Shown piece after piece: positions 33,910 through 42,029 of a stretch of DNA of 46,548 bases (its first letter is position 1; every line of letters starts with the position of its first letter). Made by a program: the position numbers and the translations under genes. This DNA comes from Bacteroidales bacterium UBA2287 (GTDB lineage Bacteria; Bacteroidota; Bacteroidia; Bacteroidales; Tenuifilaceae): assembly GCA_002345675.1 (NCBI GenBank), contig DDWL01000048.1, positions 1 to 46,548 on the forward strand. Direction: 5' to 3'. The notes beneath the pieces were generated by a model. It made no database searches and had not been told where the DNA came from. It was given only the letters and a program-made list of their open reading frames with translations.

Positions 33910-36219
33910 ATGAGGTATAAGTTAACGCTACAGCAAAAAATAATTACAATTGTTATCGGGTTTTCGCTAATTGTTTACTCAATTGCCATTGGTTACATTA
34001 GTATAAGTGCCCGAAATGCTGCCCTTGCTAGCGCAAAAGCGCTAATTACAACAACTGCCGATAAGTACGCAGCCGACATTAAAATTCTTCTCGAAGAAGA
34101 CCTGGTTTACGTTCGAGGACTTGCAAATACTGCACGAACCTTTGCTACAATTCCTAAGGAAAAACGGCAGGAAAATCTTAAAAAAATATACTACGAGTCG
34201 ATTATAAACTCATCTCAGTTTTTAGCTATTTGGGATAGCTGGGAAAGGAGTTACGTCGATTCGTCTTACAATTTGCCATATGGCCGATACGTAAACGAGT
34301 TTTGGCGCGTTGGTCAGAAAATTGAGTACCAATTTTCTGAAAAGAGCAAAACTGGCGACCCCATTCAATACGGTCTCTTAAAACAGCGAAAACTTGAAAG
34401 CATTGAGGAGCCATATTTCTATAGCTATACTGGGAGCGATTCAGATAGGCAACTAATGACCAGTATTATTGTGCCGTTAATGATTAATAGTTCGTTTTGG
34501 GGAGTTGTTGGAGTCGACATTTCGCTTGAGCGATTCCATTTAATTGTTAGCCAAATTAAGCCCTTTGAGGGAAGTTACGCAATGCTCGTTTCGCATGGAC
34601 TAATTTATGTGGCTCACCCCGATAAGGAGCGATTAGCCGTAAGCGTACTCGATGACTATAATGGAATTTTCGACAATAACGAGCTGTCCGAAAAACTTGC
34701 AAATGGCGAAAGTGCTATTGTGCTAGGCCGAAATAGCAGTAACGAATCGGCATATTTTACTTTTTCGCCAATACTTGTTGGAAACACCCAAACCCCTTGG
34801 ACTCTCTCCGTTGTTGTACCAAAGTCGACCCTTGTTAAGCAAGCAAATAAAACCCTACTCATTTCGCTGTTTGTAGGTTTGCTGGGGCTAATTGCCTTAA
34901 CCCTAGTTGCATACTATGCAACGGTAAGGGTTTTTAAACCAATTTATTCGTTAACATCAACCCTTCGTCGTTTAGCATTAGGGCATGTTGCCAACGATAT
35001 GAAGCTTAACGAGAGTAGCAACGACGAAGTTGGCGAAATGGCTGTTGCTCTTAATACCTCAATTGACGGTTTGACCGAAAAGGTAAATTTTGCAATTAAC
35101 ATTGGAAAAGGAAATCTTGAGTCGGAGTTTAACCTTTTAAGTGGCGACGACCTTCTTGGAAAGGCGCTTATCGACATGAGGGCAAGCCTAAAGCATGCTC
35201 GCGACGAAGAAGAAAAACGTAAAAAGGAGGACGAAAAGCGCCAGTGGACCAACGAGGGATTAGCAAAGTTTGCCGAGTTACTTCGCCAAAATAACGATAA
35301 CCTTGAACTGCTCTCGAAGGCAATAATTAGAGAACTTATTGGTTGCCTAAAGGCAAATCAGGGTGGACTGTTTTTGTTTAACGACGATGACTCGGCCAAT
35401 CCTCACTTCGAATTGGTAGCAGCTTTTGCTTACAATAGGCATAAGTATAACAAAAAATCAATTCTTTTAGGCGAGGGCTTAATTGGAGCATCGGCCCTTG
35501 AACGAAAAATAATTCACCTAACCGAAATTCCCGATGGTTATATCGAAATTACTTCGGGCTTAGGAGCCGCTAAACCCACGGCTTTGCTTATTGTACCCTT
35601 AATTATTGAAGAAAAGGTACTTGGCGCAATTGAACTTGCCTCGCTAAATGCATTTGAGGATTACGAAATAGAATTTGTTGAGCGCGTTGCGCAAAGTATT
35701 GCACTTACCATTACATCGGTACGAATTAACATACGAACTACGCAACTTTTGGCTAAAACGCAACAGCAGGCCGAAGAAATGCAGGCACAAGAGGAAGAAA
35801 TGCGCCAAAACATGGAGGAACTTCAGGCTACCCAAGAGGAATCGTTCAGAAAGTCGGGCGAAATGCAAAGCTTTATCGATGCCCTAAATAACTCGAGTTT
35901 TGTTATTGAGTACGACCCACTTGGATACATAACCGCAATAAATAATGCTTACCTCGAATTGCTTGGCCTTACTCGCGATGAGGTAGTAGGCCTTCACCAC
36001 TCCGACAAAATGGAAATGGATGCTAGCACCCGAAGGGAGTACGACCAGTTTTGGAACGATTTACGTTTAGGGGTTCCTCGCAGGCAAACAAGTAAGTTTG
36101 TTGTTAACGGAAAAACCTTTGTTTTTCAAGAAACCTATACTCCCATTAAGAATGATCAGGGTGAAGTATACAAAATTCTCAAAATATCAAATAACATTAC
36201 CAACCTAATGGTTCATTAG
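33910..36219 (+). CDS. Second Cache-HAMP-GAF-PAS sensor without output domain
   Basis: A 769-residue paralogue of the sensor at 20675-22969. Order: TM1 (about 10-30), periplasmic Cache-type domain (about 35-300, with IWDSWERSYVDSSYNLPYGR and GVVGVDISLERF), TM2 (about 312-338), HAMP, a helical QWTNEGLAKFAELLRQNNDNLELL linker, GAF (about 455-605), a Gln/Glu-rich coiled coil (QQQAEEMQAQEEEMRQNMEELQATQEE) and a final PAS domain. It ends just after the PAS domain, with no kinase or other effector. The frame includes an upstream TTG codon at 33907, but the ATG at 33910 is the natural start. It lies between a stress-protein gene and dgt in the same direction. Confidence 0.88.
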   Translation: MRYKLTLQQKIITIVIGFSLIVYSIAIGYISISARNAALASAKALITTTADKYAADIKILLEEDLVYVRGLANTARTFATIPKEKRQENLKKIYYESIINSSQFLAIWDSWERSYVDSSYNLPYGRYVNEFWRVGQKIEYQFSEKSKTGDPIQYGLLKQRKLESIEEPYFYSYTGSDSDRQLMTSIIVPLMINSSFWGVVGVDISLERFHLIVSQIKPFEGSYAMLVSHGLIYVAHPDKERLAVSVLDDYNGIFDNNELSEKLANGESAIVLGRNSSNESAYFTFSPILVGNTQTPWTLSVVVPKSTLVKQANKTLLISLFVGLLGLIALTLVAYYATVRVFKPIYSLTSTLRRLALGHVANDMKLNESSNDEVGEMAVALNTSIDGLTEKVNFAINIGKGNLESEFNLLSGDDLLGKALIDMRASLKHARDEEEKRKKEDEKRQWTNEGLAKFAELLRQNNDNLELLSKAIIRELIGCLKANQGGLFLFNDDDSANPHFELVAAFAYNRHKYNKKSILLGEGLIGASALERKIIHLTEIPDGYIEITSGLGAAKPTALLIVPLIIEEKVLGAIELASLNAFEDYEIEFVERVAQSIALTITSVRINIRTTQLLAKTQQQAEEMQAQEEEMRQNMEELQATQEESFRKSGEMQSFIDALNNSSFVIEYDPLGYITAINNAYLELLGLTRDEVVGLHHSDKMEMDASTRREYDQFWNDLRLGVPRRQTSKFVVNGKTFVFQETYTPIKNDQGEVYKILKISNNITNLMVH

Positions 36220-36259
36220 ACTTTTTTAGGTAAAATAAAATTTGCTTTAGGTTCAACAA

Positions 36260-37594
36260 ATGAACTGGAATAACCTTCTTACACCACTGCGTTTTGGCTC
36301 GGAGCAGGGTACTACACAAACATCGGAAACCCGAACTCACTTTCAGCGCGACTACGACCGTATTATTTTTAGCTCGGCATTCCGAAGGCTTCAGAATAAA
36401 ACGCAAGTTTTCCCGCTGCCTGGCAGCGTTTTTGTTCATAATAGGTTAACCCACAGCCTCGAAGTTGCTAGCGTTGGCCGAAGTTTAGGCAATAATTTAA
36501 TCGACATAATTCATAGGTGCGACAGTAATTTTCCAGCTCATTTAGTCGACCAAATTCCAACAATTGTAGCAACGGCTTGCCTCGCTCACGACATGGGAAA
36601 CCCTCCCTTTGGGCATAGCGGAGAGGATGCAATTAAAGCGTTTTTCGAGAGTTCGACAAGCGTTACCAAAGGCGACTTTTCGGCACAAGAATGGACCGAT
36701 TTAACTTGTTTTGAGGGTAATGCAAATGCCCTTCGCCTACTAACCCAGCAGCTTAATGGCAGGCGTGAAGGTGGGTTTAGGCTTAGCTACCCCGTTTTGG
36801 CATCGATTGTAAAGTACCCATGGGAGTCGAATGCAATGAAGAAAAAGTTCGGTTTTTTTCAGTCGGAAAAGGACTTGTATGTTAGCATTGCCAATTCGTT
36901 AGGAATTCCATCTTTATCAACCAATCCTGTTCAGTTTGTTAGGCATCCTTTAGTATACATGGTTGAGGCTGCCGACGATATTTGCTACCAAATAATGGAC
37001 GTTGAGGATGCCCATAAGTTGGGTATTTTAAGCGGGAAGGATGTAAAGGAACTTTACTTAAACTTTTTCGATTCGAAAACTGATGTAAAACAGCTAAAAA
37101 AGATTGATAACGCCCTTGCCGAAGTTACAGACCCAAACGAGCAAATAACGTTTTTACGTGCTGTTACCATTGGCCAGCTTATTACAAAATGTTCGAATGC
37201 CTTTGAAAAAAGTTACGCCAAAATAATGAGCGGGGAGAAAGTACAACCACTTATTGAACAGATTGATGGCCACGGAAGCGAAGCGCTTAAAACCATAAAA
37301 GAGGTGTCGTTTCAAAAGGTTTATAACCACCGAACAGTTGTTGAAATTGAATTGGCAGGATACAAAATTTTACAAACCCTTCTTAACGAGCTTTGCAACA
37401 CCGTTGTAAACCCATCGACACCCTATAATAAAAAGGTTAAGCAGCTAATTCCTCTGCAATTTCAAGCCCAATCAAATAACCTTTACCCAAGGGTTATGGG
37501 TGTTGTCGATTTTGTTTCGGGGATGACCGATGTTTACGCACTCGAAATGTACCGTACGGTGCAGGGTATTTCGATTCCGGGGATAAATAGGTGA
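36260..37594 (+). CDS. dgt: dGTPase-like deoxynucleotide triphosphohydrolase
   Basis: A 444-residue HD-superfamily enzyme that splits dGTP (or other dNTPs) into deoxynucleoside and triphosphate. Motifs: RDYDRIIFSSAFRRLQNKTQVFPLP at the N terminus, HNRLTHSLEVASVGRSL with the first HD histidine, ATACLAHDMGNPPFGHSGE with the HD pair, and the later VEAADDICYQIMDVEDAHKLG. The long form without extra domains fits the Dgt group. The gene follows the sensor by 40 nt and is probably its co-transcribed partner. It would oppose the salvage kinase at 26700-27314 in setting dNTP levels. Preferred dNTP is not readable. Confidence 0.92.
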   Translation: MNWNNLLTPLRFGSEQGTTQTSETRTHFQRDYDRIIFSSAFRRLQNKTQVFPLPGSVFVHNRLTHSLEVASVGRSLGNNLIDIIHRCDSNFPAHLVDQIPTIVATACLAHDMGNPPFGHSGEDAIKAFFESSTSVTKGDFSAQEWTDLTCFEGNANALRLLTQQLNGRREGGFRLSYPVLASIVKYPWESNAMKKKFGFFQSEKDLYVSIANSLGIPSLSTNPVQFVRHPLVYMVEAADDICYQIMDVEDAHKLGILSGKDVKELYLNFFDSKTDVKQLKKIDNALAEVTDPNEQITFLRAVTIGQLITKCSNAFEKSYAKIMSGEKVQPLIEQIDGHGSEALKTIKEVSFQKVYNHRTVVEIELAGYKILQTLLNELCNTVVNPSTPYNKKVKQLIPLQFQAQSNNLYPRVMGVVDFVSGMTDVYALEMYRTVQGISIPGINR

Positions 37595-37682
37595 GCGTAG
37601 GCTTAATTAGGAAATGTAAACAGTAAAAAATAAACGATATAAATACTTAAAAACACTGCTAAAAGGATGCTCGAAGATTTTC

Positions 37683-39059
37683 CTAATCGCTGTTTAAAAA
37701 GATAACCTGCCCCGCCTTAGCCTTAACTAAAAAGCTACCAACAAGGGCTGCTGTTTCCTTGTAGTTCTTTAATGGAATCATCGAATCGGTAAGCAATTCA
37801 GCATTGCTAACATCGAAGGTTGGATCGAAGTAGCCATAGCCAATAACCTTGCCGTTACTAACCTTTATAAACGATTTTTCGTCGGCCTGCCTACCCCTGT
37901 CGAGCAGTATAAAACTACCCGAAATGTGTAGTAAACTTTTGCAAGCCCTTTCGGCTCTAATGTTATAGCTATAGGCACTTTCAGCGCCAACACAGGCTCC
38001 ACGGCATTTTCGTATTTGGTGGTGAAAGCATGAACCATCGGACTTGTATAAACCGCAAAGTTTTTGGCATAGCGTAAACTGATCGACTAATCGGTTAAGG
38101 GTTGAGCGGGCATCATCGAGCAAAGGGAACGATGCAAGAGGTTCACAATTCTTGCTATTAATTTTTTCAATGGTAATATTTAAGTATCCAGCGCTATCGG
38201 TTTCGACAAAAAGGCCATAACTATTGGTTGCCCTTCGGCTTAGCCTGTTGAAAATAGGAATTTGCGATTTAATTTGCTCAAGCTCGAGAAGTAGCGCAAT
38301 TAGCTCGCTGCCGGTTAACTCAAAGTCGATTGCGGCTATGCGCGAGCGCATTTCGACTGCTCGCTTAGTTTTGGTTTCAGCAAGATGCTGAAGAACTCGA
38401 CTACGAATATTTACACTTTTACCAACGTAAAGAAGGCTATCCTTTTCATCGAAAAAGTAGTAAATACCTGTATTTTCGGGAATCCGCTCAATTTTGTCGG
38501 GGGTTAGCTGCGGGTGTAAATCGGCCAAACTCTTTTTCGACACTCCAGCCGTAATGGCCAAGTCGGGGTTTTCCTTTAAAAGAAGTTCGAATAGCTTCAC
38601 TGTTGCCTTGGCGTCGCCAGAAGCGCGGTGCCTAGAGTCGATTTTAATGCCCAAGTCGCTACAAATATTTCCTAAGCTGTACGACGGGTAACCAGGAATT
38701 AACTTACGCGAAAGTTTAACAGTACATAGGGTTTTGCGGCTATAGCTGTAGCCAAGTCGTTTAAATTCAGCTTCAACAAAGCGGTAGTCGAACTGAGCAT
38801 TATGTGCAACAAAGAAAGTTCCTTCGGTAATTTCGACTATACGTTTAGCCACTTCGAAAAAACGTGGTGCATTTTCAACCATTTCGTTCGAAATGCCCGT
38901 CATTTGGGTTATGTAGTATGGTATATGGGTTTCGGGGTTTACTAGAGTTGTAAACTCGTCGACAACCTCGATTCCGTTATGCTTATAAATTGCAATTTCG
39001 GTAATTCTATCACGATCGGCACTACCGCCTGTGGTTTCAATATCGATTATGGTGTACAT
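37683..39059 (-). CDS. DnaQ-like exonuclease fused to UvrC-type GIY-YIG nuclease
   Basis: A 458-residue two-nuclease protein. Residues 1-165 form a DEDDh 3'-5' exonuclease like the DNA polymerase III epsilon subunit (DIETTGG, HNAQFD, HRASGDA). Residues about 195-285 form a GIY-YIG endonuclease like the N-terminal half of UvrC and Cho (NTGIYYFFDEKDSLLYVGKSVNIRSRVLQH, with Glu in TGSELIALLLELEQIKS). A cysteine-rich segment follows (CGLYKSDGSCFHHQIRKCRGACVG) that matches the UvrC cysteine pattern reported to bind a [4Fe-4S] cluster. The protein probably makes the incision and trims DNA in excision repair. Similar DnaQ-GIY-YIG fusions are known in several phyla. It starts 8 nt after the ECF sigma gene. 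Confidence 0.9.
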   Translation of the reverse strand: MYTIIDIETTGGSADRDRITEIAIYKHNGIEVVDEFTTLVNPETHIPYYITQMTGISNEMVENAPRFFEVAKRIVEITEGTFFVAHNAQFDYRFVEAEFKRLGYSYSRKTLCTVKLSRKLIPGYPSYSLGNICSDLGIKIDSRHRASGDAKATVKLFELLLKENPDLAITAGVSKKSLADLHPQLTPDKIERIPENTGIYYFFDEKDSLLYVGKSVNIRSRVLQHLAETKTKRAVEMRSRIAAIDFELTGSELIALLLELEQIKSQIPIFNRLSRRATNSYGLFVETDSAGYLNITIEKINSKNCEPLASFPLLDDARSTLNRLVDQFTLCQKLCGLYKSDGSCFHHQIRKCRGACVGAESAYSYNIRAERACKSLLHISGSFILLDRGRQADEKSFIKVSNGKVIGYGYFDPTFDVSNAELLTDSMIPLKNYKETAALVGSFLVKAKAGQVIFLNSD

Positions 39060-39067
39060 TGGAGTTT

Positions 39068-39661
39068 TTATAGCATTTCGGCTAGAAACAGTATTAGAAT
39101 GGGAAGCATGAAATTCTTATTAATTACTTCGGTAATGGTTTTAAGTGCCAATCGAATGTGTGATTCGACTGTTCGCTCCGAGAGCGAAAGCTTTTCGGCA
39201 ATTTCGCGATACGACATGCCATTGTCGCGGCTCATTTTGTAAACCAATTTACGCTGGGGAGGAAGTTCATCAACTAATTTATCGACAAGGGCTTTAATGT
39301 CGGCGTAAATAAGGTCATCTTCGGTTTTGGTCGACGAATTCTGAATTATATTTTTTACATAATCGTGGTAGGCCTGTTCGTTAACTTTTTTTCGGTTCTG
39401 ATTAAAAATGGTGTTGCGGGCAATGGTGTATAGGTAACCACTAAACGAGAGGTCTTCGTTAAGGTTATTTCGGTTTTCCCAAAGTTTAACAAAAACTTCC
39501 TGAACCAGTTCCTCGGCATCGTGCTGGTTTCGCAAGTACTTCATGGCAAAGTAGTACAGCCGTTCCGAAAAGCTAAAAAAAACCTTTTCGAAAGCATCGC
39601 TATTTCCTGCTTTTAGTTTAAGAACTATTTCCTTGTCGATTACTGTATTGCTGTAGCTCAC
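39068..39661 (-). CDS. ECF sigma-70 factor, FecR-type family, orphan
   Basis: A 197-residue extracytoplasmic-function sigma factor. Region 2 includes RLYYFAMKYLRNQHDAEELVQEVFVKLWENR, and region 4 is the helix-turn-helix ELPPQRKLVYKMSRDNGMSYREIAEKLSLSERTVESHIRLALK. The C terminus ends in a hydrophobic tail (FMLPILILFLAEML), typical of the Bacteroidota sigma factors that work with FecR. Yet no fecR or susC gene is adjacent: GH3 lies upstream and the exonuclease gene 8 nt downstream. The FecR at 19585-20529 lacks its own sigma gene, so this may be its partner. It could alternatively control DNA repair genes downstream. Confidence 0.92.
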   Translation of the reverse strand: MSYSNTVIDKEIVLKLKAGNSDAFEKVFFSFSERLYYFAMKYLRNQHDAEELVQEVFVKLWENRNNLNEDLSFSGYLYTIARNTIFNQNRKKVNEQAYHDYVKNIIQNSSTKTEDDLIYADIKALVDKLVDELPPQRKLVYKMSRDNGMSYREIAEKLSLSERTVESHIRLALKTITEVINKNFMLPILILFLAEML

Positions 39662-39714
39662 TATGTATAGCTTTGAAGGCTAAATATAGTATTTTTTATT
39701 TTGCTGCAAGCAAA

Positions 39715-41229
39715 TTAGTTTTTGGGGAGCGAAAGGAGCGCATCGATGTATTCGCGAGTGTTACTGAGACGAGGTACTTTATTTTGCCCTCCAAGTTTTC
39801 CGCGTTCCTTCATCCACCTAAAAAAAGTTCCAGGTTCCATTCGTTGAACAACAGGGGGAGCAAGGGTAATGTTTTTATAGCGCTTCGCTTCGTAGTCGGA
39901 GTTTGCTGCGCATAGCGCATTGTCGAGTATGGTTGCAAAAAACTCAATGTCGTTTGGGTCGGTTTCGAATTCGATAAGCCATTCGTGGGCACCCTGAGAG
40001 TTTTCGGCCATATAAATTGGCGCAGCGGTGTACTCCTTAATTTGAGCACCAGTTTTTTCGCATGCAGTATTAAGCGCCTTTTCGGCATTGTCGATAATTA
40101 GTTCCTCGCCAAAAGCATTAATAAAATGCTTGGTTCTACCTGTAATTTTAATTTTATGTGGAAAGCGCGACGTAAACTTAACAGTGTCGCCAATAACATA
40201 GCGCCACAGGCCCGAGTTTGTGCTAATTACTATTGCGTAATTCTTGTTTAGCTCCACGTCGGCAATGGTAAGAACTTTTGGGGTTGAATTGTTTATTTCT
40301 TCGAGGGGAATGAACTCGTAAAATATTCCGTAGTCGAGCATCAAAAGCATATCGTCGGTACTTGGACTGTCCTGAATGGCAAAGAAACCCTCGCTGGCGT
40401 TATACGTTTCGAGGTAGTTCATTTTTTCCGAAGGAATTAAACGCCGAAACTGTTCGCGATAGGGTGCAAAGCTTACGCCACCATGGGTGAAAAGTTCGAT
40501 GTTTGGCCATACCTCGAGCAGGTTACTTTTTCCCGTAAAGTTTAGAATGTGCTTAATCATTACAAGATTCCACGAGGGAACACCAGCAATGTTGGTAACA
40601 TTCTCCTTTAAGGTTTCGTGGGTTAGCTTATCGAGTTTTTCTTCCCATTCCGAAATAAGGGCAACTTTTTGACTAGGAGTCCGGATAAAATCGACCCACC
40701 AGGGCAGGTTTTCGATTAATATGGCCGAGAGGTCACCGTAGTACGAATCGTTGCTGAAATTGTCTATTTGGTGGCTTCCGCCAAGCGTTAAACCCTTGCC
40801 CGAGAATATCTCGGTGTCGGGATTTTGGTCGGTATAAATTGCCAGCACATCTTTTCCGCCACGGAAGTGACACTCCTCAAGTGCATCCTTGCTAACAGGT
40901 ATAAACTTGCTTTTATCGCTTGTGGTACCCGACGATTTGGCGAACCACTTCACATCGCCTGGCCATAGTATGTTTTGCTCACCCTTACGAAGTTTTTCAA
41001 CATTCCCTTTAACCGATTCGTAGTCGGAGAGGGGCACGTTACGTTGAAAATCGGCTGCAGTTTGAATGTTACCAAAAGCAAATAACTTGCCAATGGTAGT
41101 ATCTTTGGCTCTGTCGATAAGCTTTAAAAGAGTTTCCTCCTGAACTTCCATGGGAAATCGTCTAAAAAGATCAATTTCGTGAAGACGCTTTGTGTTTCCC
41201 CAGGTAATTATTGATTTTAATATTGACAT
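39715..41229 (-). CDS. GH3-family acyl-amido synthetase-like protein
   Basis: A 504-residue member of the GH3 auxin-responsive promoter family, ATP-dependent enzymes of the ANL superfamily that in plants join amino acids to acyl acids. Motifs: FAKSSGTTSDKSKFIPVS (phosphate-binding), YNASEGFFAIQDSP (adenylate-binding) and LWRYVIGDTVKFTSRFPHKIKITGR (hinge and C-terminal domain). Bacterial GH3 proteins are widespread in Bacteroidota but their substrate is unknown. It is followed by the ECF sigma gene and lies downstream of recO in a leftward gene series. Full length, no obvious defect. Confidence 0.9.
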   Translation of the reverse strand: MSILKSIITWGNTKRLHEIDLFRRFPMEVQEETLLKLIDRAKDTTIGKLFAFGNIQTAADFQRNVPLSDYESVKGNVEKLRKGEQNILWPGDVKWFAKSSGTTSDKSKFIPVSKDALEECHFRGGKDVLAIYTDQNPDTEIFSGKGLTLGGSHQIDNFSNDSYYGDLSAILIENLPWWVDFIRTPSQKVALISEWEEKLDKLTHETLKENVTNIAGVPSWNLVMIKHILNFTGKSNLLEVWPNIELFTHGGVSFAPYREQFRRLIPSEKMNYLETYNASEGFFAIQDSPSTDDMLLMLDYGIFYEFIPLEEINNSTPKVLTIADVELNKNYAIVISTNSGLWRYVIGDTVKFTSRFPHKIKITGRTKHFINAFGEELIIDNAEKALNTACEKTGAQIKEYTAAPIYMAENSQGAHEWLIEFETDPNDIEFFATILDNALCAANSDYEAKRYKNITLAPPVVQRMEPGTFFRWMKERGKLGGQNKVPRLSNTREYIDALLSLPKN

Positions 41230-41268
41230 ATAGGTGTTGTTATTGCGCTATAAGTTTAGCTAAATATA

Positions 41269-42000
41269 CTATGTTTCAAACACATCGACCAAAACTTGAA
41301 GGGAGTTAAAGGAATTAAAGTTACCTAAATGATACGAATAGTAGTTTATAAGTCCATTTAAAAAACTTTTACGCTTACTTCTGCTCAGTTCAACAGCGGC
41401 CGAATCGTCGAATCGCAATGAGAGTAAAGAGGAAAGAATGGCGCTATCATCTCTATTCATGTACTGTGGATGCAGTGGCTCGTTATGCACAAAATGGCCG
41501 CTCTTAAAATCGAAGTATGGAGTTGCGTTGGAGCAATTTCCTTGAGGATAAAAGCCTAAGTGCCGCGAAAGGTGAGTGAGAAAAATGAGGTGAAGATTTG
41601 CAACTCCACGCTCCATGTGGTCGAGAAAAAGAATTGAACTTTCGAGAAACTGGTATAAAGCGGGGTTTGCTTCCTCTTCGCGAATGGTACGGTAAATAAC
41701 TTCGCCAATAAATAGTGCAATTGTACGCTTGGTATGGTTGTAGGGCAATGTGCTTAGGGGTTCGTAAGTCGAAACCTCTTTAAGTTTTCCAATTCCATTA
41801 TTTTTTGCTGGGTAGTAAACTATATTGAGGAGACTAAGCGGTTGAAAAAACGCCGCTTTACCACCACCTTTACCACGACTAAAAGCGCCATTAACCATTA
41901 TGGTAATGCGGCCATGCTCGAGTGAGTATAGGTAGGTAATTAGGCTGGTTTCGCCATACTTAACACCGTGTAGGGCAATGGCGTTTGTTTTTTGAATCAT
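41269..42000 (-). CDS. recO: DNA repair protein RecO
   Basis: A 243-residue RecO protein, a mediator that helps load RecA on single-stranded DNA at gaps and anneals complementary strands. The N-terminal OB-fold reads TNAIALHGVKYGETSLITYLYSLEHGRITIMVNGAF; the C-terminal helical domain includes LYQFLESSILFLDHM and LIFLTHLSRHLGFYPQGNCSN. The usual four-cysteine zinc motif is not visible. It starts 29 nt downstream of the porZ stop, and the porZ-recO order is seen in other Bacteroidota. Confidence 0.92.
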   Translation of the reverse strand: MIQKTNAIALHGVKYGETSLITYLYSLEHGRITIMVNGAFSRGKGGGKAAFFQPLSLLNIVYYPAKNNGIGKLKEVSTYEPLSTLPYNHTKRTIALFIGEVIYRTIREEEANPALYQFLESSILFLDHMERGVANLHLIFLTHLSRHLGFYPQGNCSNATPYFDFKSGHFVHNEPLHPQYMNRDDSAILSSLLSLRFDDSAAVELSRSKRKSFLNGLINYYSYHLGNFNSFNSLQVLVDVFET

Positions 42001-42029
42001 ACCAAATGTAAGCCACTAAAACATATAGC

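Noticed and set aside
36260..37594. dgt considered as an antiviral dNTP-depleting defence gene
   Set aside because: No defence partner is adjacent and housekeeping Dgt has the same motifs, so the defence reading is not supported by sequence alone.
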